A DNA stretch of 64,000 bases from Bacteroidales bacterium. GTDB taxonomy: Bacteria > Bacteroidota > Bacteroidia > Bacteroidales > Tenuifilaceae. Numbering within the stretch: the first letter of the stretch is position 1; every line of letters starts with the position of its first letter. This document shows, one piece after another, positions 44,739-52,086 of this stretch. The position numbers and the translations under genes are program-made. The stretch covers positions 1 through 64,000 of the forward strand of contig JAFGDZ010000053.1 in the NCBI GenBank assembly GCA_016931855.1. Direction: 5' to 3'. The notes under the pieces were generated by a model that was given only the letters and a program-made list of their open reading frames with translations, was not told the DNA's origin and did no database searches.

Positions 44739-47522
44739 ATGGGAATCAAAAGAATTGTAATACTCATCATTCTTGCAATAACTATTCTTGCAACTGGGTT
44801 AATATCCCTATTTTTCTGGCTTAACACAAAAAAGGATGCGCGCACCAATCCCCTTTACGCAATCCCTATTGATGCAGCCATTATTGCAAAAATTGAGAAG
44901 TACCACTCCTTTTCTTCGGCACTAAAAGAGAACAACAAGGTTTGGGAAACACTTATTAGCGTTAGCGCAGCAAACAGCGCCAACCAGTTTCTAGTCAGCA
45001 TCGATACACTAGCCAAACGCTCATCGGGATTTAATCAGCTATTACAGAATAACCCCATCTACCTATCTGTTCACCAGGAGGGGAAAGAGAGCCTTGGCAC
45101 ACTAGCCGCTGCCGCACTGCCTGTGGAGTTCTCAAAATCGGACCTAGCGGAGCTTATTAAGTCGCTTACCGTTGGCAGCTACCTTATTGATGACATCGGC
45201 TACTCTGGCGCAGCATTTTACCATGTTAGCAAGGGCGACTCAGCTAGTAACCATGAGTTTTACATTGCCTACCAAAAGGGCATTGTGCTATGCAGCAACA
45301 GCAAACTTATTGCGCAAGCATCAATACGACAGCTAAACGAAGGCGCGTCGCTGCAAAGCAATCCCAGCTTTATGGCCATTGCCAAAACAATGGGAAGCCG
45401 CGTTGATGGCAACATCTTTATCAACACCAAAAAGTTCCCCAAAACATTTGGGTTCCTGGCCTCGGGCAATTACAAAAAGGCCTTTGCCGAACAATCCGAT
45501 TTGGCAAACTGGATTGAACTGGATTTGTTCCTTAAAAGCGATGCCGTTCTGCTTAACGGCTTTGCCCAAGCCCCTGACTCTCTTAACGCCTTTCTAAGGG
45601 TGTTCTCCCGGCAAAGAACTGTCTCTACAAACTTCCATAGCGTTGTGCCTACGCAGGTTGGAGCCTTTGCCTTTATGGGTATAAGTAATTTGGATTACTA
45701 CCTAAGCGACTACCGTGCGTACTTAGACCGGCAGGGCAAGCTCAGCAGCTATTCAGCGGCAATATCAAAGCTAAACCGCGAACTTGGTACCGATGCACAG
45801 GAGCTGGTTTCATCGTTCTTTGGAAAGGAACTTGCCCTTGTTTACGTTCCGTTTGAGGGGCTAAGCTACGCCGATTGCTGGTTTGTGGTAGCCCAAGCAC
45901 GAAGCAAAAGCCTAGCGCAGCAAACCCTTTCTGGTGCAGCTAACGCTTATGCGCAAAAGCAGGGTATAAATGGCTCATCGTATCGGAATACGTTTAGGGT
46001 TGATAGAGAAAAGAACATCGATATTTATAAATTCCCTGTTGATGGGCTTTTTAACACACTATTCGGATCCCTTTTTAGCCAAGTGTCAGCAACCAGCTAC
46101 ACATTTATCGACGATTTTGTGGTGTTTGGCTCCTCGTTCGAGGCAATATCCCGCTTTGTACTATCCAACGTACATAACAAGCAACTTGCTTCTGATAACC
46201 TGTACAAAGAGTTTAGCGAGCTGCTATCGGCAGAGTCCAACTTTTTCCTGTACCTAAATCCTATCCGCGCACAAGCTGTATTTAACGAGTTCCTATCGCC
46301 CAAATACGCCAAAGAGCTGGCAGATAATAGCCAAGCGCTGGCAAACCTACAGGGCATTGCCTTTCAGCTAAACGGCGGCAGCGACATGGTTTTTACCAAC
46401 ATTGCCACGCGGTTCTCATCGGAGCAGGTTGACCACCCGCAAACGGTTTGGGAAACTCGTCTCGACACATCGTTTGCCATGAAACCGCAACTTGTAGTAA
46501 ACCACAATACCAACAATAGGGAGATTTTTGTTCAGGATCTGCATAACAATATTTACCTTATTAACGATGTGGGTCGCGTTCTTTGGAAACGCAAGCTCCC
46601 CGAGTCCATAATGGGCGAGGTTAACCAGCTGGATCTGTACAAGAATGGCAAGCTGCAACTGGTGTTTAACACCGCATCGTACCTTTGGGCTGTTGACCGT
46701 AACGGGAACGATGTTGAGGGATTCCCCGTTAAGCTTCGCTCCGAGGCTGCCAACGCCATTGCTGTGTTCGATTACGAGGGAACCCGGGATTACCGCATAT
46801 TTGTTGCTAGTGCCGATAGGCGCGTTTATGCCTACGATGGCAAGGGTCGCTTGGTAACAGGCTGGAAATTTGACAAGAGCGAACGCATTGTTACCGAGCA
46901 AATACAACACTTTAGGGATAAGGGGAAGGACTATATTGTGTTTGCCGACGATAATAGGCCCTACATTCTCGACAGGCAGGGCGACGAGCGCGTAAAGCCC
47001 AGCCGCTTTTTTAGCAAGGCTAAGTCTAGCAGCTTTGTACTTGAAAATGGATCGGAAAGAACCCCTGCACGACTAGTTACAACTGATACCCTAGGTGTAG
47101 TTAAGTTTATTTACTTTGATGGACAGGTTGACGATCTTCCCCTTAAAGCCTTCTCCGCAAAGCACTTTTTCGATTACCAGGATGTTAATGCCGATGGCCG
47201 AAAGGACTTTATATTTCTCGATAATAAAAAGCTATGCGTTTTTGGAAGTAACCAAAAGCCGCTTTTCGATATTGGGTTCGATAGCGAGCCGCTACCCAAG
47301 GTTATCTACTTTAACTTTGGTGGAAGGGATCGTAAGCTTGGCATTACCTGTAACAGAGAGAGTAAAATATACCTGGTAAACGGTAGTGGCTCCATTTATG
47401 AGGGATTCCCGCTACGGGGCGATACTCCGTTTAGCATAGGGCAGTTTGCCAATACGCGTAGTAAGTTTAATTTGGTAGCAGGTTCTCCTTCGGGATTACT
47501 GCTTAACTATGCGGTACAGTAA
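44739..47522 (+). CDS. Large membrane-anchored protein with DUF3352-like and propeller-like halves
   Basis: The 927-residue protein has one N-terminal membrane helix (about 6-29), so the rest probably lies in the periplasm. Residues about 40-560 form a repetitive alpha/beta region rich in 'self-inhibitory' patterns such as SAEQ/TKKFPKTFGF; it distantly resembles DUF3352-type proteins. Residues about 580-925 carry propeller-like blades (REIFVQDLHNNIYLINDVGRVLWKRKL, RIFVASADRRVYAYDGKGRLVTGW, DVNADGRKDFIFLDNKKLCVFGS), similar to PQQ/FG-GAP repeats. Function unknown. It is followed 53 bases later by a small DUF4834-like gene. Confidence 0.75.
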   Translation: MGIKRIVILIILAITILATGLISLFFWLNTKKDARTNPLYAIPIDAAIIAKIEKYHSFSSALKENNKVWETLISVSAANSANQFLVSIDTLAKRSSGFNQLLQNNPIYLSVHQEGKESLGTLAAAALPVEFSKSDLAELIKSLTVGSYLIDDIGYSGAAFYHVSKGDSASNHEFYIAYQKGIVLCSNSKLIAQASIRQLNEGASLQSNPSFMAIAKTMGSRVDGNIFINTKKFPKTFGFLASGNYKKAFAEQSDLANWIELDLFLKSDAVLLNGFAQAPDSLNAFLRVFSRQRTVSTNFHSVVPTQVGAFAFMGISNLDYYLSDYRAYLDRQGKLSSYSAAISKLNRELGTDAQELVSSFFGKELALVYVPFEGLSYADCWFVVAQARSKSLAQQTLSGAANAYAQKQGINGSSYRNTFRVDREKNIDIYKFPVDGLFNTLFGSLFSQVSATSYTFIDDFVVFGSSFEAISRFVLSNVHNKQLASDNLYKEFSELLSAESNFFLYLNPIRAQAVFNEFLSPKYAKELADNSQALANLQGIAFQLNGGSDMVFTNIATRFSSEQVDHPQTVWETRLDTSFAMKPQLVVNHNTNNREIFVQDLHNNIYLINDVGRVLWKRKLPESIMGEVNQLDLYKNGKLQLVFNTASYLWAVDRNGNDVEGFPVKLRSEAANAIAVFDYEGTRDYRIFVASADRRVYAYDGKGRLVTGWKFDKSERIVTEQIQHFRDKGKDYIVFADDNRPYILDRQGDERVKPSRFFSKAKSSSFVLENGSERTPARLVTTDTLGVVKFIYFDGQVDDLPLKAFSAKHFFDYQDVNADGRKDFIFLDNKKLCVFGSNQKPLFDIGFDSEPLPKVIYFNFGGRDRKLGITCNRESKIYLVNGSGSIYEGFPLRGDTPFSIGQFANTRSKFNLVAGSPSGLLLNYAVQ

Positions 47523-47575
47523 CCAACCGTTTTTTATTTAACATCGCAAGTCTAACCGTTTAATTCACAAATAAC

Positions 47576-47812
47576 ATGGCCATACTTAAATTCCTTGCCA
47601 TTCTTTTTATAATCTTTGCGCTGCTAGGAATCTTTAGCCGATTCCTTTTGGCATACCTGCTTAAACGACTAGGCCGTAGGTTTGAGCAGCAACAAAAGGG
47701 CTATGGCAAGCCTAAGAATGAGGGGGAAATAACCGTTGAGGGGCAACCCGATAACAGCAAAATGGTTTCGAAGGATCTTGGTGAGTATGTAGATTACGAA
47801 GAGGTTGACTAA
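47576..47812 (+). CDS. DUF4834-like small membrane protein
   Basis: The 78-residue protein has one N-terminal membrane helix (about 3-25) with a Phe/Leu-rich core and then a basic segment LLKRLGRRFEQQQKG and an acidic tail ending DYEEVD. The pattern matches the DUF4834 family of short Bacteroidota membrane proteins. Function unknown. It is probably cotranscribed with the preceding gene and ends at a very strong terminator. Confidence 0.75.
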   Translation: MAILKFLAILFIIFALLGIFSRFLLAYLLKRLGRRFEQQQKGYGKPKNEGEITVEGQPDNSKMVSKDLGEYVDYEEVD

Positions 47813-47841
47813 TACCTATCGCACGTAACATATCAACATGT

Positions 47842-47889
47842 AAAAGAGAAGGCTGCCCCAATGGAAACAAGGGCAGCCTTCTCTTTTTG
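47842..47889. terminator. Bidirectional terminator between the DUF4834 and sulfur operons
   Basis: AGAGAAGGCTGCCC (47845-47858) pairs perfectly with GGGCAGCCTTCTCT (47871-47884), extended by AAA/TTT pairs, with T-runs on both strands. Confidence 0.92.
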
Positions 47890-47929
47890 TGCCACACCTA
47901 GTAAGTGTTAGGCTTAATAAAAAACTTTG

Positions 47930-48526
47930 CTAGCAACCACCACGGGGCTTATTGCTTATATCTACAACCTTATCGGCAGCAACATGTGGCGCTTCCGTAC
48001 TTGGGCCAACCTTAAATAGCGACTTGTAGTTGTAACGCATTTTCTCATCGTTGCTATACCAAGCCGATGGATTTTGGGTATCAATAAGGCTACTCTGGGC
48101 TATTGGGTAACCACCTGTTAGCACAATAAAGTTGGGATACCCCTCATGCATTAGCATAACAAGTGCCTTTACGGCATCGGCTTCCGAGGCGGCATAAAGA
48201 ATTTTACGGGAGATATTGGACTCCCGTATATCAGCATAATCGGCGCTAAATAGCTCCGAAATGGGTAGGTTAACCGCATTGGGCAGCCTTCCCTTCTTGT
48301 ACTCGGTAGAGTCCCTTACATCAATTAGCAAGTGCTGCTCGCCGCTGGTTATTAGCGCATGTAATTGGGCTATGTTAATGAACCGTTGCTCACTAGTTAG
48401 CTCCTTGGCAATATTCGTGGCCGATTGCTTGTACCCGCTTGTTAGCACCGCCTTTCCAATGATCCCTATTAGGAAAAAACCTGTAAAAACAAGTACTATT
48501 ATGGTTAGCGTTTTGCTGCTTTTCAT
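47930..48526 (-). CDS. Membrane-anchored rhodanese-like protein with RGGC tail and no catalytic Cys
   Basis: The 198-residue protein has one membrane helix (about 8-28) and a rhodanese domain (about 48-145) that should lie in the periplasm. LLIDVRDSTEYKKGRLPNAVNLP is the normal CH2A part, but the active loop reads ILYAASEAD, with Ala112 where the persulfide cysteine belongs. The only Cys is the last residue, in NKPRGGC. It is the last gene of the sulfur operon, 60 bases after the previous one. I infer a sulfur-carrier or docking role through the tail; a structural role is possible. Confidence 0.88.
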   Translation of the reverse strand: MKSSKTLTIIVLVFTGFFLIGIIGKAVLTSGYKQSATNIAKELTSEQRFINIAQLHALITSGEQHLLIDVRDSTEYKKGRLPNAVNLPISELFSADYADIRESNISRKILYAASEADAVKALVMLMHEGYPNFIVLTGGYPIAQSSLIDTQNPSAWYSNDEKMRYNYKSLFKVGPSTEAPHVAADKVVDISNKPRGGC

Positions 48527-48586
48527 CTGAGAAATATTTGTGTTTATACTACCGTTTCCGGCTTATGCGTGCTTACCTAAACTTGG

Positions 48587-49807
48587 TTAACAACCGCCAC
48601 GGCTTGCAACCTTAACCTCCGATTTAGGACTTACAGATGGCACCGTTGCCTGCTTTCTGGTTGCAATGTCAGCCTTGCCCTCTTTAAATATTGTCCTAAC
48701 CCTCTCCCTAAATGCATAGGCCGATTGCGCCTCCATTTTATAGGTTTTGGGTTTCGGGTTTTGGGTTAGGTTGTCGAAAAAGCCATTTAAACCGCCCTTA
48801 AGCACGTAAACATTATCGTAGCCCAGCCTCACTGCCATCATCCAGGCTTTCTCGGCTAAAACGGTTCCGTTTGAGTAAAGCACAACCTTTTGCTCCTTGT
48901 TGCTTAGCGCCGTTTGCCAAGCCCTGCTGGTAACTTGGTTAGCAGGGATGTTTATGGAGCCTGGCAGGGTAAACTCTGCAAAGTCGGCTGCATCGCGAAC
49001 GTCAACAAGCACTATAGGATGATAATCGTAAATAAGCTTATAAGCAACCTCATCGGGGGTAATGTAATGCTTACCAGACATCACAACCTCGTTAAACTCG
49101 ATCTTTGGCAGCTCTTTAATAGATGTTACCCTCTCGTAAGGAATAAAAATTAGCATTACACCCACAATAAGCGCAATGGTTACAGGTAACACGTAGCTCA
49201 TACCCTTTGCATCCTCAAGCGCATTCTCCTTATTCACCTTTTGCTCAATTGCAGCCGTAATGCCAAAAGCAGCCAGCGCCACAGCAATTAGAATAAATGC
49301 AAACCATCCGGCCGATATCCCAAGCGATTCAAACACCAGAATTGGCCCTAAGCTAGAGCCGTTGTATAGCGCTTCAAACATAGGGAATGCCTCTCCAAAA
49401 ATTAGAATACCTATGCCTATTCCAAGCAGGAAAGCCCATGCGTCAATTTTACCTATTGCCGCTGCGGTTACGCTAGTTCCTGGGCAAAATCCACCCAGAA
49501 TAAAGCCCACGCCCATAATTGCACCCCCAACTATTGCCGACCATAAAAAGGTGGGGTTAATGTAAACAAGGCTAATATCAATCATCCCCAGATGATTCAT
49601 TAAGAGTAGCCCCGTCATGGCCGTGATGGCTGCGGTAAAGAACACCCTAAGCACAACAAAATCGTAGCCATAAAAAACGCCAGCCAGCTTACGCGATGAT
49701 GAGAATCCAGCCTGTTCAAGTACATAGCCAAATGCTATTCCAATGAAGAAGGCGAAAAACAGATCCCACTCCATTCCAACAATTCCTGTAGGTATTAATG
49801 GTCCCAT
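48587..49807 (-). CDS. YeeE/YedE-type transporter half fused to a Cys-less rhodanese with RGGC tail
   Basis: The ATG at 49807 gives 406 residues (a TTG at 49825 adds six). Residues about 10-235 hold around eight membrane helices of the YeeE/YedE family, including GFILGGFCPGTSV with Cys108, a residue of the kind that relays thiosulfate in YeeE. A periplasmic or cytoplasmic rhodanese domain follows (about 240-345), but its loop reads VVLYSNGT with Ser312 in place of Cys. A linker (AYAFRERVRTIFKEGKADIA) leads to the C-terminal VASRGGC. It forms one half of a split transporter with the preceding gene. Substrate is inferred. Confidence 0.88.
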   Translation of the reverse strand: MGPLIPTGIVGMEWDLFFAFFIGIAFGYVLEQAGFSSSRKLAGVFYGYDFVVLRVFFTAAITAMTGLLLMNHLGMIDISLVYINPTFLWSAIVGGAIMGVGFILGGFCPGTSVTAAAIGKIDAWAFLLGIGIGILIFGEAFPMFEALYNGSSLGPILVFESLGISAGWFAFILIAVALAAFGITAAIEQKVNKENALEDAKGMSYVLPVTIALIVGVMLIFIPYERVTSIKELPKIEFNEVVMSGKHYITPDEVAYKLIYDYHPIVLVDVRDAADFAEFTLPGSINIPANQVTSRAWQTALSNKEQKVVLYSNGTVLAEKAWMMAVRLGYDNVYVLKGGLNGFFDNLTQNPKPKTYKMEAQSAYAFRERVRTIFKEGKADIATRKQATVPSVSPKSEVKVASRGGC

Positions 49808-49828
49808 AATAATATCGTTTAGCAATTA

Positions 49829-50344
49829 CTATATCCAGAGCTTTCTAAAGAAGTAGGCAACAAGGTATCCAGTGCCAAAAATCGCCATCATGGTAATAAA
49901 ACCTGCCGACGATAGCACCGCCATGCCGCTAAGAGCCGCACCGCTGGTACAGCCGCGACCAAGCTGAGCGCCCAATCCAAACAGAATTCCTCCCAGTATG
50001 GCAAACACAATGCGGGTTGATGAGGTTATTCGAGGCCCTTTATCAACGGTAATTTTTAGCCGCCCCGATAGCGCACCTGAAATAAAGCCGCCAATTAACA
50101 CCCCTAGCACCTCTAGTGCCAACCAAGACTTAAGCGGATGCTCACCCTGGCTAACACGGCTTGCCCAGTATGGCGTTTCGGCTACATGACTTGGCGCAAC
50201 CTTATTTAGCGTTGCCGTTACAACATCTTTAAATGCTCCACTAGCCCCCAACCCTCGGCCAGAGACATAAATTGCACCCAAAAGCACTAAGCCTAGTAAA
50301 ACTCCGGCTACGTATGGATTTAGATATTTGCTCTTTGTTTCCAT
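49829..50344 (-). CDS. YeeE/YedE-type transporter, first half
   Basis: The 171-residue protein has about four membrane helices and the family landmark GAQLGRGCTSGAALSG, with Cys132. Full YeeE/YedE proteins are a pseudo-symmetric pair of such halves, each contributing a Cys to the thiosulfate path. Here the halves are encoded separately: this gene and the next (stop and next ATG are 21 bases apart). It lies 12 bases after the two-domain rhodanese gene. The probable role is uptake of thiosulfate or another sulfur compound across the inner membrane. Confidence 0.9.
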   Translation of the reverse strand: METKSKYLNPYVAGVLLGLVLLGAIYVSGRGLGASGAFKDVVTATLNKVAPSHVAETPYWASRVSQGEHPLKSWLALEVLGVLIGGFISGALSGRLKITVDKGPRITSSTRIVFAILGGILFGLGAQLGRGCTSGAALSGMAVLSSAGFITMMAIFGTGYLVAYFFRKLWI

Positions 50345-50356
50345 TTTTTTGATGAT

Positions 50357-51415
50357 TTAGCAGCCACCACGTGGTTTCTCTACAACATTAACTTGGGGTT
50401 CTAGCGCTTTTGCTACACTGCCGTTACTCCCTGCAACAACGGGGAAGTTAACAATCTCGGCAGGAGTAAATGCGCTATGGATATGCGCCTTTAGCATGAG
50501 CCCATTCATAAAGCCGTTGGCTCCAAACGATAGCGATTTGGCATCGTACCCAAGCACCCTTAGGTAAGCCGTTACAAAGGCGCTATGCTGCCCTGTATAG
50601 CAGTAAACCGCAATGGGGCTATCGGCTGGAAGGGTGCTTAGCTGGGTTGAGCGCTTTAAGCTGCTTTTAGGTTGATAGCGAACTGCACCAGGAATATGGC
50701 CAACCATATAATCAGGTTTAGGCCAGTAGTTTACCACATAAAAACCGTGATTAGGAGCAAAGAGCGTATCGGGTTTTATGTTGGCAACATCGTAACCATC
50801 GGCCAAAACCTGCTGCACACGTTCCCTAAGTATGCTATAGCCCGTGCGGTTTTTAACCAGCAGCCCAGGGAATTTTCCTGCAGGATTCTGCATATTATCC
50901 GTTTGCTCTACCAAGGGCTCGTAGCGGCTCGATATGCGCTTTGCCCAAACGGAGCCATCCTCGGTCCAGCCTCCCATACCCCACTTTAAGGCGTAAACGT
51001 TGCTGTATCCTAACAAACGAATTAAAGAGGTTGCATACGAGGCGGTTTGCCCTGAGTAACAAGTAATTGCTATTTTCTTAAATCCATTCGCATCAACCCT
51101 ATTCTCAAAAAAGTGGAGAAGCCCTTCAAGGGGCACGTTCACTGCATTCTCAATGTGTGCTGCGGCAAACGCCTCCTCATTGCGTATATCAACAACTAAA
51201 TAGCCGCTATCTAGATGCGTGTAAAGCTCCTGTGCCGACATTAGAGCCGGTGTGCTAGGGCCGTTAATAATATCGCCGCTCCTTTCAATATATGTAATTA
51301 ACGAGTCGAATGCCGCTTCATCAGAAATTGATGCACTAGGAGTAACCGCTGGCTTACACATGGTAAGGCCAACCGCAACAAAGCCAAATAAAATGAGAGG
51401 TAGTAGTCTTTTCAT
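50357..51415 (-). CDS. Two-domain rhodanese lipoprotein with RGGC tail
   Basis: The 352-residue protein has a signal with GLTMC (Cys20 is the possible lipid site, although Met at -1 is unusual). It carries two rhodanese domains (about 55-155 and 215-310). Both active loops keep their cysteine: Cys119 in ITCYSGQTAS and Cys272 in VYCYTGQHSA. Between them is a segment GYSILRERVQQVLADGYDVA, which also occurs in the neighbouring YeeE-rhodanese. The protein ends in EKPRGGC. It probably transfers sulfane sulfur in the periplasm, possibly onto the terminal cysteine of itself or the other tailed proteins. Confidence 0.92.
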   Translation of the reverse strand: MKRLLPLILFGFVAVGLTMCKPAVTPSASISDEAAFDSLITYIERSGDIINGPSTPALMSAQELYTHLDSGYLVVDIRNEEAFAAAHIENAVNVPLEGLLHFFENRVDANGFKKIAITCYSGQTASYATSLIRLLGYSNVYALKWGMGGWTEDGSVWAKRISSRYEPLVEQTDNMQNPAGKFPGLLVKNRTGYSILRERVQQVLADGYDVANIKPDTLFAPNHGFYVVNYWPKPDYMVGHIPGAVRYQPKSSLKRSTQLSTLPADSPIAVYCYTGQHSAFVTAYLRVLGYDAKSLSFGANGFMNGLMLKAHIHSAFTPAEIVNFPVVAGSNGSVAKALEPQVNVVEKPRGGC

Positions 51416-51421
51416 AGCGTT

Positions 51422-52075
51422 CTATTTTCTTTCAGCATTAGCCCCATTGCTCAATGATTCCTCTTCATCGTGCTCAAGCTCTTCCCAGCCAGTAATCATT
51501 GCTTTAATAGACTCTAGCGGGGTTTTGCCCGTTGTGGTTAGGTAAACGTGTGCAATAACAAACGCCACAAGGGCAAATGCACCAATGGTATGCACAATGG
51601 CTATAATCTCAAGTCCATCAACATTAATAATCTCTATTTTACCTCCTTGCGGATATCGGTAAAACATATAAAGGATACCCGTTACCACCTGAACTGGAAT
51701 AACTAACACTTTAAGCCCAAGGTATATAATCCGCTGAAGCGGGTTAAACTTATTGTACACCGATTTTTTGGTTGGATGCGGTGCATTCTTAAAAATACCT
51801 GTAATGTAATAGCGAATCTGGTCTCTAATAAAGGCTTTTGTGGGAATGTACTGCCGCCACTCACCAGTAGTAAAGTGCCAAAATATTGCAAAAATGATAA
51901 GCACAATTAACGCCCAGCTGGCAAAGTTGTGCCAGTAAACGGCACTTTCAAAGCCCATTAATGAGAATGAGCTATGAATTTCGAACCCCGTTAGCGCCAA
52001 AAAGAGGATTAGAAAGGCTTGCGTCCAGTGCCAAAACCTCTCAAAAATCTTGTATATATATGTTTTTGTGGCCAT
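51422..52075 (-). CDS. Di-haem b-type cytochrome membrane subunit
   Basis: The 217-residue protein has four membrane helices (about 17-37, 49-69, 120-142 and 159-181) and histidines suited to haem binding: RFWHW, YWHNFASW, FWHF, IVHTIGAF and IAHVYL. It belongs to the cytochrome b561/formate-dehydrogenase-gamma type. It lies 11 bases after the octaheme cytochrome gene and is its likely membrane partner, taking electrons from menaquinol and passing them to the octaheme protein. The acidic C-terminal tail is cytoplasmic or periplasmic; I cannot decide which. Confidence 0.9.
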   Translation of the reverse strand: MATKTYIYKIFERFWHWTQAFLILFLALTGFEIHSSFSLMGFESAVYWHNFASWALIVLIIFAIFWHFTTGEWRQYIPTKAFIRDQIRYYITGIFKNAPHPTKKSVYNKFNPLQRIIYLGLKVLVIPVQVVTGILYMFYRYPQGGKIEIINVDGLEIIAIVHTIGAFALVAFVIAHVYLTTTGKTPLESIKAMITGWEELEHDEEESLSNGANAERK

Positions 52076-52086
52076 AAACTATTCTC

